Source of the DNA: Comamonas sp. lk
GTDB lineage: Bacteria > Pseudomonadota > Gammaproteobacteria > Burkholderiales > Burkholderiaceae_C
Direction: 5' to 3'
Length of the DNA: 64,000 nt
NCBI GenBank assembly: GCA_945925985.1
Contig: CAMELV010000002.1
Location: 179,154-243,153, forward strand
Positions 18,351-28,086 of the stretch are shown here, piece by piece. A program made the translations under genes and the position numbers. Below the pieces are notes generated by a model, which was given only the letters and a program-made list of their open reading frames with translations, was not told the DNA's origin and made no database searches. Numbering within the stretch: the first letter of the stretch is position 1; every line of letters starts with the position of its first letter.

Positions 18351-19100
18351 TCAGATGACTTTGGCTTCGTTCTTGAGCTTGTCCACCAGCGCGGCGACAT
18401 CGGCCACCTTGATACCGGCGCTGCGCTTGGGTGGCTCCACCACTTTGAGCGTCTTGATGCGAGGCGACACATCGACGCCCAAGTCTTCGGGTTTGAAGAT
18501 GTCCATCTGCTTTTTCTTGGCCTTCATGATGTTAGGCAGCGTCACATAACGCGGCTCATTCAAGCGCAAATCGGTGGTGATGATGGCCGGCAGGGTGAGC
18601 GACAGCACTTCGAGGCCGCCGTCCACTTCACGGGTGACCGAAGCTTTGCCGTCCACCACTTCGACCTTGCTGGCAAAAGTGGCTTGTGGGAGGTCGGCCA
18701 GTGCCGCCAGCATCTGACCGGTCTGATTGCAGTCGTCGTCAATCGCCTGCTTGCCCAGGATCACCAGGCCAGGCTGCTCTTTGTCCATCAAGGCCTTGAG
18801 CAGTTTGGCCACGGCCAGAGGCTGCAATTCGGCCGTGGTTTCGACCAAAATCGCACGGTCAGCGCCAATGGCCATCGCAGTGCGCAAGGTTTCCTGGCAC
18901 TGCGTCACGCCGCAGGACACCGCGATCACCTCGGTGGCCACGCCTTTTTCTTTCAGGCGCACGGCCTCTTCAATGGCGATTTCGTCAAACGGGTTCATGC
19001 TCATTTTGACGTTGGCGATGTCCACACCCGTGTTGTCCGACTTGACCCGGACCTTCACGTTGTAGTCCACCACCCGCTTGACTGCGACCAGGACTTTCAT
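18351..19100 (-). CDS. etfB: Electron transfer flavoprotein subunit beta
   Basis: A 249-residue beta subunit, beginning [20 protein letters not shown]. It has [18 protein letters not shown], the AMP-binding stretch [28 protein letters not shown] and the recognition-loop [26 protein letters not shown] region ([20 protein letters not shown]). The recognition loop docks onto partner dehydrogenases. ATG 19100 was chosen because GGAG lies eight bases upstream; an in-frame GTG at 19109 overlaps that site. It is the first gene of the etfB-etfA-acyl-CoA dehydrogenase operon. The 213 bases upstream separate it from mscS and should hold the promoter. Confidence 0.97.
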   Translation of the reverse strand: MKVLVAVKRVVDYNVKVRVKSDNTGVDIANVKMSMNPFDEIAIEEAVRLKEKGVATEVIAVSCGVTQCQETLRTAMAIGADRAILVETTAELQPLAVAKLLKALMDKEQPGLVILGKQAIDDDCNQTGQMLAALADLPQATFASKVEVVDGKASVTREVDGGLEVLSLTLPAIITTDLRLNEPRYVTLPNIMKAKKKQMDIFKPEDLGVDVSPRIKTLKVVEPPKRSAGIKVADVAALVDKLKNEAKVI

Positions 19101-19313
19101 TGTTGTCACTCCAGAGGTTGTAAAAGTTGTGTTGTCTATTTGACGTCAACGTCAACGCTGAGATTCTATGTCGGCCACTTCAGCGGACCTACTTTGCCGG
19201 GCTATTGCGGCAACTCAGCCAGAAATAGAACGATCGTGCTATTTATTATACGCAGTTGGATAACGGCGCTGAAACCAGGCCATTGGCACCCACCTGAAGT
19301 GCAGCGCGCCGAT

Positions 19314-20579
19314 TCACGTGGCCCTGGCGTGAACCACCCGCTGCGGAAAGGGGATCTCGATGCGGTGCTCGCGCAGCAGACGCAAAATGTCCAGGTTGAC
19401 CAGGGAGCGCAGGTTGAGCGTGCCATTTTCCGGGTCGGCAATCCAGTAACCCACGGTAAATTCAAGGCCATCGGTGCCAAAGGCCGACAAGGCCACCGCA
19501 GGCGCAGGCTCGCGCAGCACGCGTTGCTGGTTCAAAGCCGCCTGTTCCAGCAATCGAATGACCAGGTCCACATCACTGTCGTAGGCCACCGAGACCACGG
19601 TGGATTGCCACACCTGCGCATCAGCCAGGGACAGGTTCTCAACCCGACTGGTGATCAGCAGCTCATTGGGCACGATGGATTCACGGCCTGTGAGCGAGCG
19701 GATCACGGCATAGCGGGCATTGATCTGGGTGATGCGCCCTTCAAAATTGTCCACCCGCACGTTGTCACCAATGCGCATGCTGCGTTCGGCCAAAATGACA
19801 AAGCCGCTGATGTAGTTGGCGGCCAGCTTTTGCAGGCCAAAGCCCAGCCCGACCCCGATCGCGCCGCCCAAAACCGACAAGGCCGTGAGATCAATGCCAA
19901 CCGACGCCAGCGCAATCAACAGCCCGACAAACAACAACAGGGCCCGGGTGGCATTGCTGACCGCCATGCGCAGCGACAGTTCACCGCCGGTGGCCGAACG
20001 CAACAGCCGCGTCTCGATCGCGGAGGAAATCCACAGCGCCAAAATCAGCACCAGGCCGGCGGCCAGGCTGCCCTCGATCAGAGTGCGAACCGACAGGCGC
20101 GAGTCACCCATCTTCCAGGTGATCTGGTCCAACTCTTCCAAAACCGCCGGCAACAGGCCACTGACCCACAGCACCATGACGATCCAGGCGACCCAGGAAA
20201 TGCTGCGTTCAAGGGCTCGCACCAGCGGTGTCTCCCGCAAGGTGGCCTGCAGCACCTTGACCCCCAGCCGGATCACCAGCAGCGACAACAGCACAGGGAT
20301 AGCGATCTTGAAGACGGTCAGCGGCACCCAGTACGCCACGATGGCGCGCGCCGCCAGGCTCAGGCAAAGCAGCAGCATGGGGAAAAGCACCCCGTCAATG
20401 ATGCGCTCTCCGAAAAGGATAGAGCGGCGCTCACCCTGAATGCTTCCCCGGCCCAGCAGCCAGGCCAGCAGCCCCGCCAGCACAGCGCTGGCTGCCAAAG
20501 CGCCCAGCTCGGTCACAGCGGCCGGTCGCGTCAGGGCCTGCAACCAGCTTTCGATGTCGGTGATGGGGGTCTCAGACAT
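19314..20579 (-). CDS. Small-conductance mechanosensitive channel (MscS family)
   Basis: A 421-residue inner-membrane channel. It has several N-terminal transmembrane helices (about residues 20-160) preceding the pore-lining TM3 and beta domain. The core reads SVGIDLTALSVLGGAIGVGLGFGLQKLAANYISGFVILAERSMRIGD, the diagnostic MscS TM3/hinge, followed by VDNFEGRITQINARYAVIR and VPNELLITSRVENLSL. It opens under membrane tension during hypo-osmotic shock. ATG 20579 overlaps the histone-deacetylase-family gene by eight bases, so the two are probably co-transcribed. An upstream extension to 20609 would reach further into that gene. Confidence 0.93.
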   Translation of the reverse strand: MSETPITDIESWLQALTRPAAVTELGALAASAVLAGLLAWLLGRGSIQGERRSILFGERIIDGVLFPMLLLCLSLAARAIVAYWVPLTVFKIAIPVLLSLLVIRLGVKVLQATLRETPLVRALERSISWVAWIVMVLWVSGLLPAVLEELDQITWKMGDSRLSVRTLIEGSLAAGLVLILALWISSAIETRLLRSATGGELSLRMAVSNATRALLLFVGLLIALASVGIDLTALSVLGGAIGVGLGFGLQKLAANYISGFVILAERSMRIGDNVRVDNFEGRITQINARYAVIRSLTGRESIVPNELLITSRVENLSLADAQVWQSTVVSVAYDSDVDLVIRLLEQAALNQQRVLREPAPAVALSAFGTDGLEFTVGYWIADPENGTLNLRSLVNLDILRLLREHRIEIPFPQRVVHARAT

Positions 20580-21519
20580 CGGCCAGCACCCGGATGTGAG
20601 CCTCGACACTTCGGCCCAGGGCGTTCAGGTTATAGCCCCCCTCAAGGCAAGACACGATGCGGCCCTTGGCATGGCGCCGGGCCACGTCTTTGATGCGTTG
20701 CGTGATCCAGGCGTAATCCTGCTCCACCAGACCGAGTTGGCCCAGGTCGTCGTCGCGGTGCGCGTCAAAACCAGCACTGATGAAAATCATCTCGGGGGCA
20801 AACGCTTCGAGCCGCGGAATCCAGGCGTGTTCGATCAGATCACGCACCTGCTGGCCCCGGGTGTAGGCCGGCACCGGCAGGTTGACCAGGTTGCCGGCAG
20901 TGGAGCGGCTGCCGCCCTCCGGGTAGAACGGGTGCTGGAAGAAGCCGACCATCAGGATGCGCTCGTCACCGGCCACGATGTCCTCGGTGCCATTGCCGTG
21001 GTGCACGTCAAAGTCGACAACCGCCACCCGTTGCAGCCCGTGCCGCTCTAGCGCGTACTTGGCAGCCACTGCCACATTGTTGAAAAAGCAGAAACCCATG
21101 GCGTGGTCGCGGCAGGCATGGTGTCCGGGTGGTCGCACAGCGCAAAAAGCATTTTCCAGCTCCCCGGCCAGCACCGCGTCGGTGGCCGCCAGCGCGGCGC
21201 CGGCGGCGCGCAGGGCGGCGTCCCAGGTGTGGACATTGAGCGAGGTGTCAGGGTCAAGCTGAGCGTGCGTCGGGCCTCCGGCCGCGATCTCGTCGCGAAG
21301 GCTGTCGCTCAGGCCGCGCAGCGCCGCCACATGCAGCCGGTGGTGCGCGAGCTCAATGTCAGCCAAGGGCGCCGGGGGCGGCTCACGCCGCGCCAGCACC
21401 TGGTTCAAGCCTGAAATGAGCAGGCGGTCCTCAATGGCGTCGAGCCGTTCCGGGCATTCCGGGTGCCCGGGCCCCATCTCATGCTTCCAGCAGTCACGGT
21501 GGGTAAAGTAGCCGGTCAT
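20572..21519 (-). CDS. Histone deacetylase family protein (acetoin utilisation/amidohydrolase type)
   Basis: A 315-residue class II HDAC-like hydrolase. Zinc-site and catalytic motifs are intact: HPECPERLDAIE near the N-terminus, the tandem His of VRPPGHHA, VVDFDVHHGNGTEDI (Asp and His zinc ligands) and IFISAGFDAHRDD. Bacterial members deacetylate acetylated polyamines or acetyl-lysine proteins; the substrate is unknown here. ATG 21519 (MTGYFTHRDC) was chosen because homologues usually start close to this motif; the frame stays open to 21579 but crosses the divergent moxR promoter. It shares an eight-base overlap with mscS. Confidence 0.92.
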   Translation of the reverse strand: MTGYFTHRDCWKHEMGPGHPECPERLDAIEDRLLISGLNQVLARREPPPAPLADIELAHHRLHVAALRGLSDSLRDEIAAGGPTHAQLDPDTSLNVHTWDAALRAAGAALAATDAVLAGELENAFCAVRPPGHHACRDHAMGFCFFNNVAVAAKYALERHGLQRVAVVDFDVHHGNGTEDIVAGDERILMVGFFQHPFYPEGGSRSTAGNLVNLPVPAYTRGQQVRDLIEHAWIPRLEAFAPEMIFISAGFDAHRDDDLGQLGLVEQDYAWITQRIKDVARRHAKGRIVSCLEGGYNLNALGRSVEAHIRVLADV

Positions 21520-21566
21520 TGTCACGATGGTCGCCTGCGTCCTGATTTTTTTGTTAAGGTCGCGCC

Positions 21567-22508
<942 letters not shown>

Positions 22509-22519
22509 GCGCCCCGCAC

Positions 22520-23518
22520 ATGCCCTTTCGCGCCATGACGCCGCCTGCCCTGCCCGTCTTCTGGCGGCAGCCGGGCGGCCACCTGCGGGCCCGTTGGCAT
22601 CGCTGGTGGTTCCGGCGGTTGGCACCCACCGACAGCACAGTGCTCACGCAACGTCTGGTCTATGTCCTGCCCAGCCGGCCCGGACTGATGCTGGCGGCCA
22701 CGTTGCTGGTGCTGTTGGCCACTGCCATCAACTACCAGCTCAACCTGGGTTACCTGCTGACATTCCTTCTGGCCGGCTGCGCCGCGGCCAGCCTGCACCT
22801 GTGCCATGGCACCTTGCGCGGCTTGCACCTGAACCTGCTGCCACCGGCGCCCCAGTTCGCCGGCAGCGCCGCTGCCCTGCAGATTCACTTGCACAACCCG
22901 CGGCGCAGCGGGCGCTTCGGCATCGGCCTGTCGGTCTGGGGTGAAAACCAGTGGGTCTGGACCAACGTGCCTGCGCAAGGCAGCGCCAACGTGCAGCTGG
23001 CCTGTTCGCCAGTGCGGCGTGGCCTCCAAGCCCTGCCCTTGCTAACAGCCGAGACCCGATTCCCAATCGGCATTTTTCGGGTCTGGAGCCTTTGGCGGCC
23101 GGCGGCGGCGCTGCTGGTTTATCCAGCGCCTGAAATTGCAGCGCCACCACTGCCCGCCGGCGAGCCAAGCGATGGGGCGGCCACGCAGTCGCCCCGCCCG
23201 CGAGGCGACGAACATGATGGCCTGCGGGGCTACCGCCGTGGCGATCCCTTGAAACGGGTGGTCTGGAAGAAAGTGGCCAAGACCGGCGAACTGGTCAGCC
23301 GGGACGAGGCCCGCGCCCAATCGATGGTGCTTTGGCTTGATCTGCGCCTGACTGCCCTGGCCGACCCGGAGCTGCAGTTGTCACGCCTTTGCGCCTGGGT
23401 GCTGCAAGCCGAGCGCCTTGGCCTTGACTACGGCCTGCGGCTGGGTGCTGTCGCTATGGGGCCAGACCAGGGAGAGGCGCACAAGCGCCGCTGCCTGGAG
23501 GCCCTGGCCCGTTACTAA
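22520..23518 (+). CDS. DUF58 domain-containing membrane protein
   Basis: A 332-residue protein with two adjacent transmembrane segments at about residues 55-95 (LMLAATLLVLLATAINYQL, GYLLTFLLAGCAAASLHL). A C-terminal DUF58 domain is marked by RGDEHDGLRGYRRGDPLKRVVWKKVAKTGELVSRD, the family's GD..R.I.W core. DUF58 proteins are usual MoxR partners and carry a degenerate von Willebrand A-like fold, but their biochemical role is not established. It starts 11 bases after moxR and ends 11 bases before the transglutaminase gene, so the three are co-transcribed. Confidence 0.9.
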   Translation: MPFRAMTPPALPVFWRQPGGHLRARWHRWWFRRLAPTDSTVLTQRLVYVLPSRPGLMLAATLLVLLATAINYQLNLGYLLTFLLAGCAAASLHLCHGTLRGLHLNLLPPAPQFAGSAAALQIHLHNPRRSGRFGIGLSVWGENQWVWTNVPAQGSANVQLACSPVRRGLQALPLLTAETRFPIGIFRVWSLWRPAAALLVYPAPEIAAPPLPAGEPSDGAATQSPRPRGDEHDGLRGYRRGDPLKRVVWKKVAKTGELVSRDEARAQSMVLWLDLRLTALADPELQLSRLCAWVLQAERLGLDYGLRLGAVAMGPDQGEAHKRRCLEALARY

Positions 23519-23529
23519 AGCTGCGGCCC

Positions 23530-25575
23530 GTGACCCGCTACGCGCGCCCAACCCGGCTGCAAGGCCTGCTGCAAGTCATGCAGCGGTGGCCACGCGAGAC
23601 CCGCGACACGCTGTTCATGCTGGCCGTCATCGCCTGGGTGCTGCTGCCGCAAGTCAACCACCTGCCGCTGTGGTGCAGCCTGACCGCCGCCGCCGTGCTG
23701 CTGTGGCGTGCTGCCCTGACGCTGACCGGTCGTCCGCTGCCACGCCGTTGGTGGCTGCTGCTGGTGCTTGGCCTGGCGTTGGCGGCTACCCTGCTGACCT
23801 ACCGCACAGTCCTGGGTCGCGACGCCGGCGTCACCCTGACGGTGGTCTTGCTGACCCTCAAGACCCTGGAGTTGCGGGCGCGCCGGGATGCTTTTGTCGT
23901 CTTCTTTCTTGGCTTCTTCACGCTGCTGACCACCTTTTTTTACTCCCAATCCTTGCTCACGGCCGCGGCCATGTTGCTGGCGCTGCTGGGTCTGCTGACC
24001 GCCCTGGTCAATGCCCACTTGCCCGTTGGCAAGCCGCCGTTGCTGCAGTCAGCCCGCATCGCCGGCGGCATGGCCCTGATGGGCGCGCCGATCATGGCCG
24101 TGTTGTTCATGCTGTTCCCGCGCGTCGGGCCGCTGTGGGGCCTGCCTGCCGACGCCATGAGCGGGCGCAGCGGGCTGTCGGCCACCATGGAGGTGGGCAA
24201 TGTGGCGCAACTGGCGCTTGACAGCAGCATCGCCATGCGGGTTCGCTTTGAGGGCACAGCCCCACCTGCATCAAGCCTGTATTTCCGGGGGCCGGTGCTG
24301 TCCACCTTTGACGGGCGCGCCTGGCGCGCCCTGCGCAGCGACTTCCCACCCGGCATGCAGCTGGGTGCCGACCTGCAAGTGCGGGGCGCCCCGGTGCGGT
24401 ATGAGGTCACCCTTGAGCCCAGCCACCGGCCCTGGCTGCTGCTGCTCGACGCCAGCCCTGAGCCCCCCGCATTGAAAGGGCTGAGGGCCGGCATGACGCC
24501 TGAGCTGCAATGGCTGACGGATCGACCGGTGACCGACCTGCTGCGTTACCGCGCTGAGGCCTACACCGACTTCCGACATGGCCCCCAGCGGCTGCTTGCC
24601 AGCCTGCAGGACTACGTGACACTGCCTCCCGGCTTCAACCCCCGGACCCTGGCCTTGGCCGCACAAATGCTGCGCCAGCCCGAGCTGCGCGAGGGCGACG
24701 GGGCTAGCCTGGTGGCAGCCGTGCTGCAGCGTCTGCGCAGTGGTGGCTACACCTACACCCTAAGCCCCGGCGTGAGTGGCCAGCACAGCGCTGACGAATT
24801 CTGGTTTGACAGCAAGCAGGGCTTTTGTGAGCACATCGCCTCCAGCTTTGTGGTTCTGATGCGGGCCATGGACGTGCCGGCGCGGGTGGTCACCGGCTAC
24901 CAGGGCGGCGAGCGCAACGATGTTGACGGCTTCTGGGTGGTACGCCAGCGCGATGCCCACGCCTGGGCCGAGGTCTGGCTGGCTGGGCGCGGCTGGGTAC
25001 GGGTCGACCCGACGGCGGCCGTGGCGCCTGGTCGCATCGGCACCTTGGAACGGCTTGAAGCACCCGAGAACGCCATGGCCACGGCCATCACAGCGGTCAG
25101 CCCCCAATTGCGCCGGACGCTGCGCACGCTGTGGGATGCCACCAACAACAGCTGGAACCAATGGGTGCTGAACTACGGACCGGACCGGCAGCTCAATTTA
25201 CTGCGCAACCTTGGTTTCGAGGCGCCCAGTTGGCAGACTGCCAGCTACCTGCTGATTGCCATTGTGATGTTGGCCAGCCTGCTGGGCGCGGCCTGGGCCC
25301 TGTGGGACGGGCGCCGGCAAGACCCCTGGCTGCGCCTGCTGGCGCGCGCCTCAGCGCGGCTGACCCAGCGCGGTGTTCAGCTGCCGCCGCAGTGCACGCC
25401 CCGGGAGATGGCGCGCCTCACGCTGGCGCAATTCGGCGACAACAACGCCTTTGGGCTGGCCATGCGCGACTGGCTGCTGCGTCTGGAGACACAGCGCTAC
25501 GCCACGCCCAAGGCCGCACGCGAGCGGCTCGTTACACTGGGCCGAGACCTGCAACGCATCCCCCAACCCAAGTGA
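23530..25575 (+). CDS. DUF3488/transglutaminase-like membrane protein
   Basis: A 681-residue protein. The N-terminal DUF3488 region has about six transmembrane helices (residues ~20-200). A long extracytoplasmic part follows, and a last helix at about 565-595 (TASYLLIAIVMLASLLGAAWAL) precedes a cytoplasmic DUF4129-like tail. The transglutaminase catalytic triad is intact: Cys in SKQGFCEHIASSF, His in DAHAWAEVW and Asp in VRVDPTAA. It may act as a peptidase or cross-linker at the cell surface under MoxR/DUF58 control. The start is GTG 23530. The gene overlaps mltB by four bases (GTGA). Confidence 0.92.
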   Translation: MTRYARPTRLQGLLQVMQRWPRETRDTLFMLAVIAWVLLPQVNHLPLWCSLTAAAVLLWRAALTLTGRPLPRRWWLLLVLGLALAATLLTYRTVLGRDAGVTLTVVLLTLKTLELRARRDAFVVFFLGFFTLLTTFFYSQSLLTAAAMLLALLGLLTALVNAHLPVGKPPLLQSARIAGGMALMGAPIMAVLFMLFPRVGPLWGLPADAMSGRSGLSATMEVGNVAQLALDSSIAMRVRFEGTAPPASSLYFRGPVLSTFDGRAWRALRSDFPPGMQLGADLQVRGAPVRYEVTLEPSHRPWLLLLDASPEPPALKGLRAGMTPELQWLTDRPVTDLLRYRAEAYTDFRHGPQRLLASLQDYVTLPPGFNPRTLALAAQMLRQPELREGDGASLVAAVLQRLRSGGYTYTLSPGVSGQHSADEFWFDSKQGFCEHIASSFVVLMRAMDVPARVVTGYQGGERNDVDGFWVVRQRDAHAWAEVWLAGRGWVRVDPTAAVAPGRIGTLERLEAPENAMATAITAVSPQLRRTLRTLWDATNNSWNQWVLNYGPDRQLNLLRNLGFEAPSWQTASYLLIAIVMLASLLGAAWALWDGRRQDPWLRLLARASARLTQRGVQLPPQCTPREMARLTLAQFGDNNAFGLAMRDWLLRLETQRYATPKAARERLVTLGRDLQRIPQPK

Positions 25576-26675
25576 GCTCACGGCGCCTTTTATTTGCTAC
25601 TGTATTTATAGCTATAACCCTAATATCCACGGGGGCTAGCGCCCTAAAACGCCCTAAGAAAAAGGTGACGGCAGCCGCCAAGGCGCTGGCACTGCCGGCC
25701 GCAGCCAGCGGCCCCGCCTATGCTGGCCGTCATGAGGTCATGCAGGCCGCTGACGAAATTGCCACCCGGCGAGAGTTGGACCCGGCCTGGGTACGCCGCA
25801 CCATTGGCCAAGCCCGCTACAGCGCCCAAGCCGCCCAATTCATTCTGCCGCCGGCCGTGGGGACGGCCAAAAACTGGGCCGTCTACCGCAGCCGTTTTGT
25901 GGAGCCGGTTCGCATCGGGGCCGGCGTCAAATTCTGGCGCGCCCACCGTAAGCAACTGTTGCGCGCGGAGCAAGAGACCGGCGTACCGGCCAGTCTGATT
26001 GTGGGCGTGATCGGGGTCGAGACGCTGTACGGCCAACATGTTGGCAACTTCCGCGTACTCGACGCGCTGGCCACGCTGGCTTTTGATTTTCCAGCCACGC
26101 ACCCACGCGCCGCCGAGCGCAGTGCCTTTTTCAAGGCAGAGCTGGAGCAACTGCTGGTCTCGAGCAAGCAAAACCGCGTCGACCCCTTAAGCTGGCGCGG
26201 CAGCTACGCCGGCGCCATGGGCCTGCCGCAGTTCATGCCCTCGAGCTGGGCCCGCTACGCGGTTGATTTTGATGGCGACGGTCGCATTGACCTGTTTGCC
26301 AGCCCGGCCGACGCCATCGGCTCTGTGGCCAACTATTTCAAGGCCTTCAACTGGCAGCCCGGCCTGCCGACCCACTACCCCGTGCGCTTTGACACCGCAC
26401 GGCTAGACCTGGACGCCCTGCTGGTGCCAGATATTCTGCCCACCTTCAGTTTGGCCAGCTTCCAGGCCAAAGGCGCCATTCTGGAGGGTGCTGCCCTGGC
26501 CCACAGCGGCCCGTTGGCGCTGGTGGAACTGCAAAACGGCAGCGAGCCACCCAGCTATGTGGCCGGCACCGACAACTTTTATGCCATCACGCGCTACAAC
26601 TGGAGCAGCTACTACGCCATGGCGGTGATTGAGTTGGCTGAGGCGGTGGCGCGTGAGATCAAGAGCAAACCTTGA
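25572..26675 (+). CDS. mltB: Lytic murein transglycosylase B (GH103)
   Basis: A 367-residue membrane-bound lytic transglycosylase. The catalytic Glu is in GVIGVETLYGQHVG, and the substrate-groove motif SYAGAMGLPQFMPSSWARYAVDFDGDG follows, as in MltB/SltB. The family C-terminal tail is DNFYAITRYNWSSYYAMAVIELA. It cleaves peptidoglycan with 1,6-anhydro product formation in the periplasm. I chose GTG 25572, which overlaps the previous stop (GTGA) and gives the signal peptide SSRRLLFATVFIAITLISTG. There is no lipobox Cys, so it is probably soluble or uncleaved. The hydrophobic core of that peptide is encoded by copy B of a dispersed repeat. The upstream open frame to 25131 is only a shadow of the transglutaminase gene. 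Confidence 0.92.
   Translation: MSSRRLLFATVFIAITLISTGASALKRPKKKVTAAAKALALPAAASGPAYAGRHEVMQAADEIATRRELDPAWVRRTIGQARYSAQAAQFILPPAVGTAKNWAVYRSRFVEPVRIGAGVKFWRAHRKQLLRAEQETGVPASLIVGVIGVETLYGQHVGNFRVLDALATLAFDFPATHPRAAERSAFFKAELEQLLVSSKQNRVDPLSWRGSYAGAMGLPQFMPSSWARYAVDFDGDGRIDLFASPADAIGSVANYFKAFNWQPGLPTHYPVRFDTARLDLDALLVPDILPTFSLASFQAKGAILEGAALAHSGPLALVELQNGSEPPSYVAGTDNFYAITRYNWSSYYAMAVIELAEAVAREIKSKP
25593..25645 (+). repeat. Dispersed 53-bp repeat, copy B, inside mltB start
   Basis: This segment aligns ungapped to the reverse complement of copy A at 15511-15563 (about 38/53 identities counted by eye), including TATAGCTATAA. It encodes the hydrophobic core of the MltB signal peptide, just after the GTG start. 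Confidence 0.6.
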
Positions 26676-26756
26676 ACTGCGGCGGCTCACCTTAGAAAAA
26701 TCGTATTTTCGAACGCTTGGATACGTCTTCACCACGCACCGCCTTCGCCGACAGGC

Positions 26757-27512
26757 TTAGCTTGGCACCGTCGCCTTCGCTCGCCAGGCAGCCAACCATA
26801 AACTGTCAATGTGGCTCAGTTTGGTTTTGTCAAACCCACTCGCCATTTCCCAGTACCGACCAGAGGGCACTCTGTAAGCCAGTTCGGCCTCGGCCAACAA
26901 GGCTTCATCAGCCGCTGACTGATCCAACTCAAAGCCACCGCTGAAGCCAGTGCCCAGATCTATGCCCATGACTTTTAATTTTTGCCAACTGACCCTGGGA
27001 AATAGCAACCTGGAAGTGAGCTGATCTGACAAATTCACGACCGAACACCCTTGGCGCTGGGCCAAGGCCCATAAACGAGCCGATTTGGCCTCCAAGCTCT
27101 GCAAGGTCACGTCCTGCCGCAAGGGATCGGCCCTGCCCTGGCCATAAAAGTGAGTGGTCTGCCCCGCGCGCGAGTCATAAATCATGTCGCAACCCACATA
27201 AGCAATGACATCTGGCTTCAGGGCGCCCAATGCCCAGTAACCCGCGGTGAACGCCATGGTCCCGCCCGCGTAGACGACACCGCCAAATTGGTTTTGCGCG
27301 GGCACAAACTCATTGGCACCAATCATCTGTCTACCGCTGGTTTGGTCCACCGGCGGGTGGCGATCCTGGGGAAAGTCCTCCGGGTAGATCAAGCAGTCCC
27401 AGGTGTCACAAGCTTGCCAAGCGTTATTGATCACGACGCGATGCGCAAAAATCGACGTATCCCAATCCGAGACTCGCAAGGCGTCTGGCGCGCTGCCCAC
27501 AATCAGAATCAT
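26757..27512 (-). CDS. Uncharacterised protein, MptE/DUF115-like nucleotide-binding fold suspected
   Basis: A 251-residue protein I do not recognise with certainty. The N-terminal MILIVGSAPDALRVSDWD resembles the glycine-rich opening of DUF115/MptE-like and capsule/flagellin-glycosylation accessory proteins. VVINNAWQACDTWDCLIYPEDFP and PDVIAYVGCDMIYDS follow, as in proteins that return a stored glycan-related record. There is no signal peptide or membrane segment. ATG 27512 is preferred to the TTG at 27542; neither has a good ribosome-binding site. It is the last gene of the minus-strand envelope cluster and converges on mltB. A glycan-transfer role would be a guess. Confidence 0.55.
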   Translation of the reverse strand: MILIVGSAPDALRVSDWDTSIFAHRVVINNAWQACDTWDCLIYPEDFPQDRHPPVDQTSGRQMIGANEFVPAQNQFGGVVYAGGTMAFTAGYWALGALKPDVIAYVGCDMIYDSRAGQTTHFYGQGRADPLRQDVTLQSLEAKSARLWALAQRQGCSVVNLSDQLTSRLLFPRVSWQKLKVMGIDLGTGFSGGFELDQSAADEALLAEAELAYRVPSGRYWEMASGFDKTKLSHIDSLWLAAWRAKATVPS

Positions 27513-27632
27513 TTTCGGGTTGGATTTCACAGTAACTTTCAAAAAAAACAGGCGCTATCATCCAACAAATTGATGACAGCCCAATGATGGTCATGGTCCA
27601 ACCCCTGAGCTTGGTCCAGTTGCCGTTATCGA

Positions 27633-28043
27633 TTACGGTTCTGCCCTGGTAAGTTTGACCCCAGTAAATTGGGCATGGTAAATGTTGACGGTAGCGCGGA
27701 GCACTCTCTTGGTACCCGCCGTACCGTCGAGTAGAAGGTGGCATTCAAGGCTGACGTCGCCATCCTCGCCATTGAGCCAAGTCTTGCTGCCCGTGCCACA
27801 GGAGACTGGCAAACCGTCCAATGTGAGGGTCATGGACACCGCCGTATCGTCATGGCTTCCCGTGAAGCTCGACGTGAACACGATGGGCTGCCCACGTCCA
27901 TTGGCGGTCAACAGGCACAAGTAATCTCGCTTTTTAAAGTTGCCATGCTGGATTTCACATGCCATAGCGTCTTCAGCGTAGGCAGGGCCCACTGTGGCGA
28001 CAGCCGATAAAAAAAAGAGGTTTATCCAAGCGCGCTTAATCAT
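27633..28043 (-). CDS. Small exported protein of unknown function
   Basis: A 136-residue protein with a clear signal peptide (IKRAWINLFFLSAVATVGPAYA, cleavage after AYA). A mature domain follows with four Cys (ACEIQHG, YLCLLTANG, VSCGTGS, LECHLLL), which could form two disulfides. The mature part looks like a small beta sandwich. ATG 28043 has an excellent AAGGAG eight bases upstream; the frame is open to 28121, but that extension overlaps no signal and was rejected. It lies 43 bases after the 2OG oxygenase gene on the same strand. No family recognised. Confidence 0.7.
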   Translation of the reverse strand: MIKRAWINLFFLSAVATVGPAYAEDAMACEIQHGNFKKRDYLCLLTANGRGQPIVFTSSFTGSHDDTAVSMTLTLDGLPVSCGTGSKTWLNGEDGDVSLECHLLLDGTAGTKRVLRATVNIYHAQFTGVKLTRAEP

Positions 28044-28086
28044 TTGTGACTCCTTTGCACCGGTCACGCCGACGCACTTGCAAAAC

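Noticed and set aside
18321..20693. 790-residue open frame on the plus strand
   Set aside because: It is antisense to etfB and mscS, both with clear family motifs, and its translation is rich in His, Gln and Arg with no domain. It is an artefact of GC-rich coding on the other strand.
25131..25571. Upstream extension of mltB
   Set aside because: Out-of-frame reading of the transglutaminase gene. A GTG start with a signal peptide at 25572 is much better.
27543..27632. Small open frame or RNA between the MptE-like gene and the exported protein gene
   Set aside because: Short imperfect repeats (GTAAGTTTGAC / GTAAATGTTGAC) are present at 27649-27693 but there is no ribosome-binding site, codon bias or stable structure to support a gene.
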